From: Cannabis sativa
Taxonomy: Eukaryota > Streptophyta > Magnoliopsida > Rosales > Cannabaceae
Length of the DNA stretch: 64,000 nucleotides
Assembly (NCBI RefSeq): GCF_029168945.1
Contig: NC_083604.1
Location: 64,186,211-64,250,210, forward strand
Reading direction: 5' to 3'
Below are positions 47,262 to 57,883 of this stretch, piece by piece (the first letter of the stretch is position 1; each line of letters begins with the position of its first letter). The notes beneath the pieces were generated by a model. It was not told the DNA's origin. It did not search any database and worked only from the letters and a program-made list of their open reading frames with translations. The translations under genes were made by a program, and so were the position numbers.

Positions 47262-47279
47262 AGTGTTCGGGAGAACACT
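47262..47279 (+). repeat. Isolated hairpin AGTGTTC-GGGA-GAACACT
   Basis: Perfect 7-bp stem with the same GGGA loop as the upstream hairpins but a different stem sequence. Confidence 0.85.
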
Positions 47280-47668
47280 GATACCACGTACAAATCTCTT
47301 GTGTCAAGTTATTTAAATTTCTGCAATTATTTTTATATTATGTCTGTTTTTTTTTGTTGCTGCAAAACTGGTTTCAGCAGTAGCAGAATTACATTCTACT
47401 TCTACAGGCGTATACAGTTTTATATTTTCATATATATTATTGACATTTGCAAGAACTCGGTTTTTCAATATATAAAAATATATATATATTATTTTTTTCA
47501 TTTTAAAAAAAATCCCAATTAAACTTTTTGGCCCAAGTTGGCTTGAGTGAGGCTTGTTTCTAAATAATTACAACATACACGATCATAAAAAAATAGACTA
47601 AAAAACTTTTCTGGATTTGAAACAAATAAGGGGTGTATTAAACGACCCTTTTAGGAGGTTTATTAGTG

Positions 47669-48437
47669 TGTTATCCGTGTTTCCGATTAGATGACAAGTG
47701 TAATTCCAAGATAATTCAATTTAGCTACAATAGGCCAAACCGAAGGCCCAATCAAGATAATTGACTGGATCCATTAGTGAAGGCAAACCTTCCGGTTGGA
47801 CAAACGATTCGTTCAGGCAAGATAAACCTTCAGCACAGCATGTCTTCGCATAGGGACAAGCAAAGCTTCCGAATGAGTAATTAATGGGCATGCTAATATC
47901 TAGCTCCGTATTTCACTCATTTATTACTAAATCCCGCAATATAAGGACTTTATTCTCAAGATCATGTAGGAGAATCATATCTTCCGAATATAGAAATAAA
48001 GTAACTATCAATTAAACATGTATGTGTATTTAAAAAGTAGGACACATTTTAGATAGCTATCAACATGACATGGCATCCACGTCAGTAGAAAATCAAGCCT
48101 CATGGGTCGGGCTTCACCAAATGAGCTCGAAGTCAATGTATTATCGGTATTTACCCCATCAGTAAGAAAAGTTGACTTATGAAAATCCTAGCTCTATAAA
48201 TATAAAAAAAAAACCATTTGTGCAAAGGGTTATAATCTGATTCTGGGAGTGCTCACAAAAATTCTAGGGTTTAAAAACTTGACAAAATACTTGTGTACAT
48301 ATATCAAATATATTGACTCGTGGACTAGAGGTTATTAATCCTTGAATCACGTAAAAACTCTTATGTCATTCTTTATTTTTAATCTATTTCTTTAGTTTTA
48401 ATATATTTTATATTAGTTTTCGAAAATCTCGGTAAAT
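47669..48437 (+). repeat. Ty3/gypsy LTR remnant 2 and primer site
   Basis: From about TGTTATCCG to a degenerate end, with a CTCTATAAATATAAA box (48193-48204). It is followed at 48439 by TTTTGGTACTTTTAATGAGAG, close to the primer-site phrase of some plant gypsy lineages. Left border approximate. Confidence 0.55.
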
Positions 48438-48459
48438 ATTTTGGTACTTTTAATGAGAG

Positions 48460-48870
48460 CTGAAGAAAGAGGTGGTGTCAAAGTTTTATATTGCAACAAA
48501 GACCACAGTTGGCAAATCTACCATTCGTGATGGGGACACTCCATGGATGACGTGAATCCTCCTATTGTACATGGGAAATGAGGTGTTTTAGGAGATACAT
48601 TCGAAGTGACTAGCCATCCTACAAAGAAACTCAACATAACGAAAAATATATTGATGAAAATTCCACCAATGAAGATGACCTAGAAGACCCAGAGGATGAC
48701 TCAGAAGGTGACAGTGACAATAAAGAAGGGGAAGGGTATTACAATGAGCTAGACCCTAAAGTCATTTGAATAACTAAAGAACTTGCTAAAACCAAAAAGA
48801 AGTTGGAAAATTAGGAAGAATTATCTTGTCAAATGTGAGAAACTCTAGCAAGATTAATGGTCATAATTGA
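48460..48870 (+). pseudogene. gypsy leader/Gag fragment
   Basis: An acidic stretch (EDDLEDPEDDSEGDSDNKEGEG) followed by a Lys-rich coiled region with stops. It fits the start of a gypsy Gag after the LTR. It ends at the host exon fragment. Confidence 0.45.
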
Positions 48871-48879
48871 ATCAGGGGA

Positions 48880-49096
48880 ACTCGGCAGGAAGCATCGTCA
48901 AGTAGATGCAGAAAAGACCAGCGCTGAAGACCAAGAAGACATCGATGGCACCAGCGAACTCCCATCGAGAGAGGGGAAATCTATCGAATTTGGGCTTCTT
49001 TCCGGATGGAGAATCGTCTTCTTCTTCCTTTGCATTCTCTTTGTCTCTCAATAACCTAACACTGCCATCGCTGCTAAGGATCCTGGGAGCCGCCAT
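48880..49096 (-). pseudogene. First-exon fragment of a VTT/DedA (TMEM41-like) membrane protein gene
   Basis: The minus strand reads MAAPRILSSDG, an acidic/basic stretch (KEEEDDSPSGKKPKFDRFPL), then SRWEFAGAIDVFLVFSAGLFCIYLTM and PAEF. This matches the N-terminus of plant SNARE-associated Golgi (VTT domain) proteins as I know them: soluble tail, first membrane segment, then the start of the core. The reading stops at TGA right after PAEF, and no GT donor is present. No later exon is found in the window. The CT-rich leader (reverse of the GA repeat at 49158-49229) would be its 5' UTR. I infer a truncated or captured gene piece beside the gypsy remnant. Confidence 0.68.
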
Positions 49097-49157
49097 TGAA
49101 GGGAAAGACAAATGGATCGAGGAAACCAGAGGAGGAAGGGCTCAGCAAGTAATATGA

Positions 49158-49160
49158 GAG

Positions 49161-49229
<69 letters not shown>
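49158..49229. repeat. (GA)n microsatellite
   Basis: About 35 GA repeats. It reads CT on the strand of the VTT exon fragment, typical for plant 5' UTRs. Confidence 0.97.
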
Positions 49230-49230
<1 letters not shown>

Positions 49231-49549
49231 AGAGAGTAGGTGGTTATCACATCTCCATTCTCCGGCGATCTAGAAAATCAACGGCTCAAATTGAATTGAG
49301 TGTGTGTGTCCCTAATGTTGTTTATTTTTCTCATATTCTTCTTCTTCTTTTCTTCCGCTTTCGATTGATGTAGGTGACTCAATTAAAATATTATTTAAAG
49401 AAAAGTCATCCCATTTTCTTCCGCCTCAATCCTTTCCTCATTATTTATTCATTTTCTGTAATTTAATAATTTAATGAGATAATTAAAAGTATTCATTTTT
49501 ACTAATTCCTCTGTCACTAAAAAGAAACTCAAAAAAGGACATTCTCAAC
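49230..49549. other. Probable upstream region of the VTT exon fragment
   Basis: Non-coding, contains TTC and GT short repeats. No TATA box assigned. Confidence 0.35.
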
Positions 49550-49710
49550 TAGGGGTGTTCACGGATTGGTTTGGTCCGAATTTTCATAGTTTTTGAACCA
49601 AACCAGTATAACGGTTTTTTCAATATTAAAAACCAAACCAGACCAAAAAATTTCTCAAACCAAACTAAACAAAACCCTTAAGAACGGTTTGGTTTGGTTC
49701 GAAACTACAG
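49550..49710. mobile_element. Truncated hAT-type MITE
   Basis: Starts TAGGGGTGTTCACGG, like the hAT MITE at 55870, and has GGTTTGGTTTGG and complementary AACCAAACC repeats inside. No matching right end. Confidence 0.6.
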
Positions 49711-50282
49711 TTTATGTAGAATTGATAATGATTCATATTTTTTTTAGTAATTGTACTATTTTTACTAAGTTTTTAATTTTATTTTTCAAAATACATATTT
49801 AAAGTATACACGGTGTATACATATACACCATATTCAAAGTCTTTATATATTTAGGGTTGGTGTGGTCATTTATATTTTGGGTTTTTTTTTGTTTCTTTTT
49901 TCTTTTTCTGCTTTGCATCAGTTTTATACTGATGCAAGAGTTTGCATACTTTAAAAATTGATGGAAATGAGTGTGTTTGTAAAAAAAAGTGACGCAAAAT
50001 CCTGGCTTTTTGAAATTGACACAAAATTTTAAGTGTATAATTGCGACACCTTTGAAAGTTAACTGATGCAAAAAGACCATTTTAGAGTAACGAGATACGG
50101 CCTCAGTTTCTGAAAGGACCTGCAATTATTTTTATTTATTTATCTTTTTTTCATTATAGTTGTATACAAGTAGCATAGAATACTTATTCATATAAATCAT
50201 ACATTCAAGTAAATGAATGTATCTCTTTTTTAAACACAATCTAGTGAAACTAAATCACAAAACTGAATATACTTTTTAGTTC
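49711..50282. other. 3' flank of UGT copy B
   Basis: From about 49950 it aligns with 4651-4974. It shows the uninterrupted target site of copia element 1 (ACTTTAAAAATTG near 49950). Upstream of that no homology with unit A can be tested. Confidence 0.65.
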
Positions 50283-51223
50283 CTACCTATCATAGTGGAG
50301 ACTCTCCTTAATCAGCTTGTCAAAATTATTATAAGAATCACCTTTAATATCAGTAGTTTCAAACGCTTTCTTCTTCCAATATAAACTTTTTTCCTTCATT
50401 TTCTTTCCTTTCTCTCCTTCCATCATCTCCTTCACAAGCATTGAGACTTCTTCTCTTTTGACATCAGGACTAAGTTCCACCCCTATACCCAATGTGTTAC
50501 AAGCAAAATGGCAGTTGGTTTGTTGATCAGCAAAGAAAGGCCAACAAATCACAGGAACACCAGCATAAATAGTCTCTATAGTCGAGTTCCAACCACAATG
50601 AGTTAAGAAAACCCCAACTGAAAAATGTTCCAAAACTTTCTTTTGTGAGCACCAATTTACCAATAACCCTCTGCCCTTAATCTCCTCGAAAAATTCTTCA
50701 GACAAAACTTTAGCCGAATTAGAACCCATTACAACATCAGGCCTAACTATCCACACAAACGAGTGATTGCTATTGGCAAGTCCCCATGCAAACTCTTTAA
50801 GATTGTCTTCAGTCATTGTTGTGATACTTCCATAGTTCACATACACAACTGAATTGGGTTCCTTTTTATCAAGCCAGTTGATACATGTCGAGTCTTCTTT
50901 CCATAAACTTGTACTCATGGACTTGACTTGACTTTCAACTGGAAGATGACGGTGAAGCATAAAAAGTGGTCCTATAGTGTAGATGTCTGGAAACATAAAT
51001 GAGATTGAATCTAGTACTTCTTGTTCTAGCTCTTGAAATGTGTTGAAGATTATAGCTGAAGAAGTCAGGCAATTCTTTGCTTGTGATCTTAAAAAATCAA
51101 ACTTTATATCATCAGTTGATAATACTCTGATGAAGCTTGGCAAGTCCTTGAGTCTTATGTCTCTCATGCCTGGAATCCAGTCTATTGGCGTGTCAAGCGT
51201 GCCATCTTGCATGAAGTTTTCAT
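50283..51223 (-). CDS. UGT85A-like UDP-glycosyltransferase copy B, exon 2 (C-terminal half)
   Basis: Exon 2 of the gene with exon 1 at 57150-57663. The acceptor is TTTGTTTCAG and the exon starts at 51223, phase 1, encoding residues 172-484. The PSPG box is complete (residues 362-405: WCSQKKVLEH, then HCGWNSTIE, then FADQ). Compared with copy A there are scattered substitutions (for example ETIYAGVP for ETICAGVP) and the C-terminus ends HYDR instead of HYI. The frame is intact. The product would be a cytosolic small-molecule glycosyltransferase; the differences lie partly near the donor pocket, so activity may differ. Confidence 0.96.
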
Positions 51224-52496
51224 CTGAAACAAATGGATTAAATTATACCTTAAAAAGTATAACAACAAATAGGAAAGCAAAAGTGTTGGTATAGTCACAT
51301 GAGATTTTAATCCAAAAATATCAATAAGAATATATTGTCAATAATGAAAAAAAAAATCTCTCAACGTTTACATATAATGATATGTTTGAGCTCTTCAAGA
51401 TCTGGGTGGTGTTTCATAGGATTTTAAACTCGTGAGATTATCAAAACCAATTAAAGTCTATTAAAAAAAGTACAAAATAATCAATCTATATATAAATAGT
51501 TGATAACATTAAAAAGTGACATATGTTTTATGTTTCACTATTTTGTGTCTCGTTCAGATCTTTTCATTGTATCGTCATGATGAAAATATCTAAATGAATA
51601 AGATCGCAACACTAAGTTAATCATCAGTAGATAATCCAAAATTTGTATTCTTTAGTAGAAAGAGTAAACAAAAATGGAGAGACGTAAATGTTGAAAAACT
51701 AACAAAAGAGGGATATAATTGTAAGAATTATATACTAACTACGAGTCTACGACTAAACTATAAAGGAATTATTAAAAGGGTAATTACTCCTTGTGTTCTA
51801 AAATAAAATCTTGTTATCTTATGTTCTAAATACAAACTTGTTATCTTATATGTTTTCATTATTATGTGTTCATGTAGTAGTTTTTTATTAGAAAATATAA
51901 ATATTTTGTATATACACTGGATTCAAATTTGATAAAACTGTACGTCTTCAGTTTATATGAGTTTTAAATTGTATTACTTAGTTACATATAACTGATGAAA
52001 GTTTAAATAAATTAATATACGTTTAGTGAACTAAATATATATAATATAATAAATTATTAAAAATATAAAATATTTTGATCAAAGAAATTAAGTGAGTTTC
52101 ACTTTTATATAAAGTAAAAACAAAATAATAAGGGGCATTGCTGTAGGGACAAGTTGTAGTGAATTTATTTGGGTTATAATAACTTAATTAAATTATTATG
52201 TATTTTTTTAAAAAATATCAACTTTAGTTTGTGAAGAATGTTATTAATAAGAAAAAAAATAATATTATTATTGTAGTTAGATGGTTGATTTTAGGGTGTA
52301 AATACACTACTATAATATGGGCATTTAGCTTCCCCTTTTTCAACCCATTTTATAAAAAAAGAAGCTAAAGGGTGTAAAAATACCCGCCTCATTCGAAATT
52401 GACATTGAGAGGCGATTTTTTGGTAAAAACCGTAGGTGTATATATTAATAAACCCTATGTCGTCGGTTGAAAATTGAGAAATTTTAAGGGTTTTTG

Positions 52497-52620
52497 GTAA
52501 ACCCTATGTTGTCGATTCCTAGCAAAGAATCGACGGCATAGGTGCACACATGTCAATAAAATGTGCACCTATGCCGTCGGTTCTTTGCTAGGAACCAACG
52601 GCATAGGGTTTAACAAAAAA
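52497..52620. repeat. Subterminal hairpin of CACTA B
   Basis: Arms AACCCTATGTTGTCG.. and ..CCAACGGCATAGGGTT are imperfect complements; the counterpart of 6660-6790. Confidence 0.8.
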
Positions 52621-53553
52621 CCCTTATATCGTCTTCTTCTTCCCCACGATAAAAGTAGCCACACCAGATCCCTGAAAACACACGAAACCCTCGCCAATCA
52701 CCACTAAAATTCACCTTATCTCCCTCATTTCTTCACCATTTCATCTTATTTTTGCCTTAAAATTTTCAATTTTCAATATCTAATCTCATACACTAAAAAA
52801 ATTTTGTTTTCTCACCCATTTACACTGTACCCGAACATATTTTAAAAAAAGGTGGTGGTATAACTCCGGCCACCAATTTTAACGGAAAAAATATTGAATC
52901 TCAACGTCCATTAAGGTATAAATATGCTTTCTATTCATTTTATTAATGTACATTGGTATTATTTCATTTTTGTAATTTTTTTTTTTTTGGATTTTTTTAT
53001 TTTATTAATATTATATTGTGTGTGCTATAGGTGACCGGATTTTTGTCGCAATTTATCGCCGGATTGTATTTATAAGGTAAATATTTATTAACTTGATATA
53101 TAATATGTATGTATATATTTTGTATTTTATTATTGAATATGTGTTTATATATATTGTGTGTATATACTATTTGTGTATTTTGTATAATTGTACTGTATAT
53201 ATATTTGTTGTGAATGAGAATGAAGTAGTAGGGATCAATTTAATTAGTTTAGAATTAAATTTTTTAAAATTATGTTAGTGTGATATATAATTGATTATAT
53301 ATGTACATGTATATGTTATTTTTTATAAAAATTAACTATAGAATTTAGTAACTAGTAACTTGTTACATTTTTTATTAACTAGTAAGTAATTTAATAATTA
53401 AAATTATTCTAATTTGGTTGTATATTGCATTATATTATAGGTTGTGAGCTAATATTTTAGGTTTGACATATTTCAGTGTTGATCGGATTTGCAATAGGTA
53501 TATCCATTCGCTAACTCTTATTATTATAATTAATTCTCAATGCATGCCTAGTT

Positions 53554-53629
53554 GAGTTTGAATATCTTAAATATTCATCCGTAGTGAAGTAGGTTCTGCG
53601 AATACATGTACTGCGGCCGGATGGGTGGA
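53554..53629 (+). ncRNA. Conserved ~75-nt putative structured module (copy 3, in CACTA B)
   Basis: Third copy, 5' of the first coding exon of CACTA B. It is almost identical to the others except in loop positions and at paired sites where changes stay compatible with pairing. Confidence 0.45.
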
Positions 53630-53895
53630 GAAATTTTGTATTGTTTATGTTATTTTGTTTGTTCTGTATTGTTATATTTGTTTTGTTTGTTACTTTAAAA
53701 TTTTTGAGAACGTCCAATCACAACCGTTATGCTGCCGAAATTTCGGTAGAATTAGTAACTTGATATATAGTTTACTTTATATTATGTTTGTTTATGCTAA
53801 ATACATAATGTTTGTTTATGCATTTAATATTTCGTATAGATTACTTGTTATATATATATAGCTAACTTTAAATTTTGTTTGTTAATGGTGTAGAT

Positions 53896-55435
53896 ATGGC
53901 CAACTCAGGTTCAGGATTAGATTCAGACCCAGAGGCAGAGTGTCCTTGGCTGATGCCTACACGAGGAGCTACTCAAATGAATGAAATATCCAAGCTAATG
54001 GATCAAGGCAAAAGAGTGGTCCTCGAGGTGAATGACAAAGGATAATACTGCGACAAAAGCTACTCCAAGCTCGTATCGACTTTAGGAGTTAGATGCCGTC
54101 AGACGATAGGTTTGTCCTATAAAAATTGGAAAGAAGTCAACCCTACACTGAAAAATAAAGTTTGGATCAAATTTGATATATTATGTTCTGTTTTGTTTAG
54201 GGTCCATTCGCTCAGCCGCCTTCAAGACGTGATGCGTCGAAGGGGAAAGCTCACATGCTTTCTCCACAAGGCGGTCGTGAACGGGAAGATGAATTATTCT
54301 CGCAAAAGGTCATGGACAGGATCCCTAAATCGCTATAATGGATGGTTGTTGAATTACTGAATCTCAAAGATAAGCGTGATATAATCACAATTCTTATATC
54401 CCGAGCATTCATAGCACCGCGTTCCCAGATCACGTTATATGGAGAGGATTTGCAGCAGGTTGCATTGTGTGACTTCATCGGCAACCATGAAATACTATTT
54501 GGAATGATGTATACTCTTCTTTAATCTAATTAACCTTATATATTAAATTCTAGTCAAATTATTATAAGACACTAATACTTAACAATTTTTTTGGCAGGCA
54601 CATCTGGGAGAGCATCAACGGTTTGAGAAAATTTTTCAAGTTTTACGACCCAAAGCTTCTCGCAGTGAATGGTAGCAACCCTAAAGAGAAGAGTCAGTCT
54701 TTTGACAATGCGAAAAGACGATTGGCTGCTTGGTTATCATTGATGAATTATAACAACCACCAAATATTTTTTATTCCTTGGAATATCGGGTAAACACTAT
54801 TTAATTCTTTAGTGCTAATTGTTCATTTCTGTATTATGACTTCAAATTATTTTTATACTATCTTACTTATATCCCAATATAATTTTCTAATACACATTGG
54901 ATGCTAGAGGTCGTTACGCTAAAAAAAATTATCCATTTAGACCCTATACGTGGCTGCCAAGTTCCCGAACAAATTACTCAAATATTGGGAAGGTAATAAT
55001 TTAATGACTATTTATGTAACAAATTTTAATTAACTAATGAATTGAAATGCTAATATAATTTTTCAAACAGTGCATTCGGATATATAGGGGAAACACATGA
55101 GTATCTTGGCTCGCGGCAAAGAATTTCACTAGCAAATTGTCCAAGACAACCTAAAAACCAAGAATGCGGTTTTTATGTTTTGAAATACATGACTGACATC
55201 GTCGCACGTGCAAACTCCAATCGTTACATACAAGATCAAAAAGCTGTAAGTTTTAATTATTGATTATAGTATTTATTATAATAACAAACAATATACATAT
55301 ATATAAACGAATATAAATTTTTACTTTTTTCAACAGTTTAGAGATAAGCGGCAATACAATCCAAAAACTGAATTATTACCAATACAGCGACAGTGAATAG
55401 AACGGTTGATGACGGTGATTCACGATGACGATTGA
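53896..55435 (+). pseudogene. Accessory gene of CACTA B, deleted and with stops
   Basis: Starts ATGGCCAACTCAGG. It carries the first Transposase_24-like exon (with TAA in frame at about 54043) up to 54165, then jumps directly to the intron corresponding to 9795 in CACTA A. Later exons lie at about 54200-54520, 54599-54790 and 54893-55435. The Ulp1-like part keeps His (THWMLEVV, 54895), Asp (HLDP) and Cys (QECGFYVLKY, 55165), but a TGA replaces the Trp codon near 55395. Confidence 0.82.
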
Positions 55436-55869
55436 TGTTGAAAGACCCAAAAATTTTTCTTTCCTAGGTTAATTTTTTAGGTTAACTTGTAGTTAGATTT
55501 ATTAACTTGTTAATACTTGGCCTAATTTTACAATATTTGTGTAATATTTAATTACTACAATGAAATGAAATTATGTATTTTAGTCAATTCTAAAATTAAT
55601 TTAAATAATATTTAATTTACCTTTTAGAAAAATAAATATGTAATTTAAATCTAAATTAAATAAAATAAAATCTAAATTAATAAATATATAATTTAAATAA
55701 ATTAAATAAAATTAAAAAAAAAAAAACTGAAATTTGGGTATATATAACGTCGGTTCCTACGCTATATATGGCGTCGGTTATATTAAACCCTATAGTGTCG
55801 CCCTGATCAGCAAAACCGACGTTGAAAGCCCTAAAAAACCGCCTCTAAAGGTAGTTTTTGTAGTAGTGA

Positions 55870-56380
55870 TAGGGGTGTTCGCGGTGCGGGTGGTACGGTT
55901 TTTGATTAAATTTTCAAACCAACCTACACATGCAGTTTTTTCAATTTTCCAAACCGCACCCGCTCCACGAACTGCAAAAACCGCACCACAAAAAGTAGTG
56001 CGGTGCGGTGCGGTTTATGCGGTTTAAACTATCAATAAATAATTTAAATATCACAAATACAACAAAGCTTGAGCAACACTTGTCAAAAATACAATAAGGC
56101 TTGAAAATAAATATGAAAAAAAGTTTTAATTTTACACAATACAATAATTAGTGGGTTTAGGTTGGGCTTTCACATATTGGACCTAAATAAATATAAAAAT
56201 TGGTATTTTTATATTATGCGGTGCGGTGCGGTTTGAACCGCATATCAACAATTCAAACCGCAAATCGCACCGCACCGCGCAGTTTAGGAAAAATTCAAAC
56301 CGCGACCGCACTGCAAAGAATTTCAAACCGCATTTTTTTTTGCAGTGCGGACGGTTTGAGCGGTTTGATGAACACCCCTA
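55870..56380. mobile_element. hAT-type MITE (511 bp) in the end of CACTA B
   Basis: Ends TAGGGGTGTTCGCGG and TGAACACCCCTA. Perfect 8-bp duplication AGTAGTGA (55862-55869, 56381-56388). The body is GCGGTGCGGTTT-type repeats in both orientations. The duplication copies the CACTA end itself. Confidence 0.96.
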
Positions 56381-56390
56381 AGTAGTGATA

Positions 56391-57149
56391 CTAATTTGGA
56401 ATCTTGTATTTTGTTAAAGTTATTGGACTCTCTTTTATTAAATGACAAATTAGACCTTATATTTTTAAAAATAGTACAAAATAGTAGCTGATTTTTTTTT
56501 TAAAAAAAATACTTAATGATAACCTAATATAAAAGCATTAGTACATTTTTTGAATCTGTTTATTATATTAAAGATGAATATATAATTGTAAAAATTAATG
56601 ATACGTGTATATATAAAAAAAATTGTCACATCAATGTATATATCAAATTTATGTGACTTTCTGACAAATTGTTTTATTTTAAGGATCTCACTAGTCAAAA
56701 GTCATTTAGCATATAAATTATACTTCAAAAAAAAAAAATTGTATGTAATTACTATATGAACATATCATAAATAATTCCTTATATTAGTAACATTCCTTCA
56801 AAATTAAGATCGTTGAATAATATGTGCCCTGTTCCATAAAAAAATACAATAAAAAAATAATAATATGCCAACAACTTTATTATTTATTATATATTGTTTT
56901 GTGGTAGGTCCAAAAATATATATTATAGAAATTAATTATATGACAATTTGTGTTTTTGTGTTGTGATATGTTTACGATATATTTATTGTGAGCACCAATA
57001 CGATCCAATTATTAGTTATATCAAGATCCTAAGTAGGAACGCAACATAGATGATTTCTTAATTGTTTTCCAATTATATGGTCTTGTGTCACAAATTATCA
57101 ACCCTTATATAAACAAGTTGAAAACAGTTGGGTCTAGAAAAGTTTGTAC
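56391..57149. other. Ancestral intron sequence of UGT copy B
   Basis: Aligns with 24541-25128 and 26260-26317. No gene. The poly-T/poly-A inversion at 56491-56510 is also in copy A. Confidence 0.65.
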
Positions 57150-57663
57150 CTTTGAAAGGTACGAGACCTTTTTTGACAAGTTCATCGAATTGGAGATACC
57201 CCATGAAGCTACAAGCAGAACATGTCCATAGTACAACCTCTGGAATCCAAAACTCCCGTGCAGCTTCTATCCCAAAAGTCATTACCCCATCAGTAACGAT
57301 ACAAGTAACAGGAGGCACTTCACAACAATTTTTGAGCTTATGTAAAAACTTTTTAAATGGACCTAAACAGTTCTTTCTAGTTGAGGCAAATAATGATGGA
57401 ATATCTTGGGTTGCATCACGATCTGATGGTGGCAAACCATCAGGTATGGTCTCAAAGTGAAAGTCAGATAGGCCTTTCACAGATTCGAGTCCTTTGGATC
57501 TGATCAATCGCCTGTGGTTGAACTCAGTGTTGACATAGGTTATATGGAAGCCTCTAGAGTGTAGAAGCTTGGCCAATTGCATCATGGGGTTAACATGGCC
57601 TTGTGCTGGAAATGGAACACACACTGCGTGAGGCTTCTTTGTACTCTCAATCACTGAATCCAT
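57150..57663 (-). CDS. UGT85A-like UDP-glycosyltransferase copy B, exon 1 (N-terminal half)
   Basis: Residues 1-171 plus one base. The start is the ATG giving [15 protein letters not shown], one residue longer than copy A. Catalytic His23 (PAQGHVNPM) and Asp125 (CIVTDG) are kept. The donor is AAAG followed by GTACAAAC. Acceptor-pocket candidates differ from copy [26 protein letters not shown] here against [25 protein letters not shown] in A. With exon 2 the coding length is 1455 bases (484 residues). Both copies look expressible, and these clustered changes suggest divergence in acceptor choice, which is an inference. Confidence 0.96.
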
Positions 57664-57883
57664 CTTTAGTTTAGACTCTCTAAGCAAACAAATGACAAGA
57701 TATTATGGGATGGAAGCAAGTGAGTTTGAGTTGAGCAGAGCTATCGGGAAGCTATATAGCTTTAGTTGGCTTGGCTTTTGGTATATTTCACATACACTTG
57801 GCAAGGCATGGATGGTTACTAATATTGAACATTTATTGCACTTAACATTACTTAATTAAATCTAATTAAAAAGAAGGATAAAT
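57664..57883 (-). promoter_or_regulatory. Proximal promoter of UGT copy B
   Basis: On the minus strand GCTATATAGC at 57751-57760 is the TATA candidate, about 90 bases from the ATG. The G-box position of copy A reads CACTTG here (57795-57800). Homology to copy A ends near 57870, where a MITE pair begins. Confidence 0.6.

Larger units (their letters stand above)
46330..47540 (+). repeat. Probable LTR-type retrotransposon remnant with hairpin block
   Basis: LTR-like layout: TTTTATAAATAGAGCC box at about 46775-46788, transcribed-leader-like hairpin region 46970-47280, and no protein homology. Ends and target duplication were not found, so the call rests on composition and layout. Confidence 0.4.
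52305..56387 (+). mobile_element. CACTA transposon B, same family as CACTA A, with terminal hAT MITE
   Basis: Starts CACTACTATAATATGGGC and ends TTTTTGTAGTAGTG. The duplication ATA is at 52302-52304 and 56388-56390. It has the same plan as CACTA A but a different position in the intron, so it is a separate insertion. It has lost about 1.7 kb of the accessory gene and lacks TNP2. The hAT MITE 55870-56380 sits in its last bases. Confidence 0.94.
51224..57149 (-). other. Phase-1 intron of UGT copy B (about 5.9 kb)
   Basis: Has GT and AG borders on the minus strand. It contains one CACTA element with a nested hAT MITE; the rest (51224-52304, 56391-57149) aligns with copy A. The insertion points of copy A's CACTA, LINE, PIF MITE and hAT MITE are all empty here. 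Confidence 0.88.
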
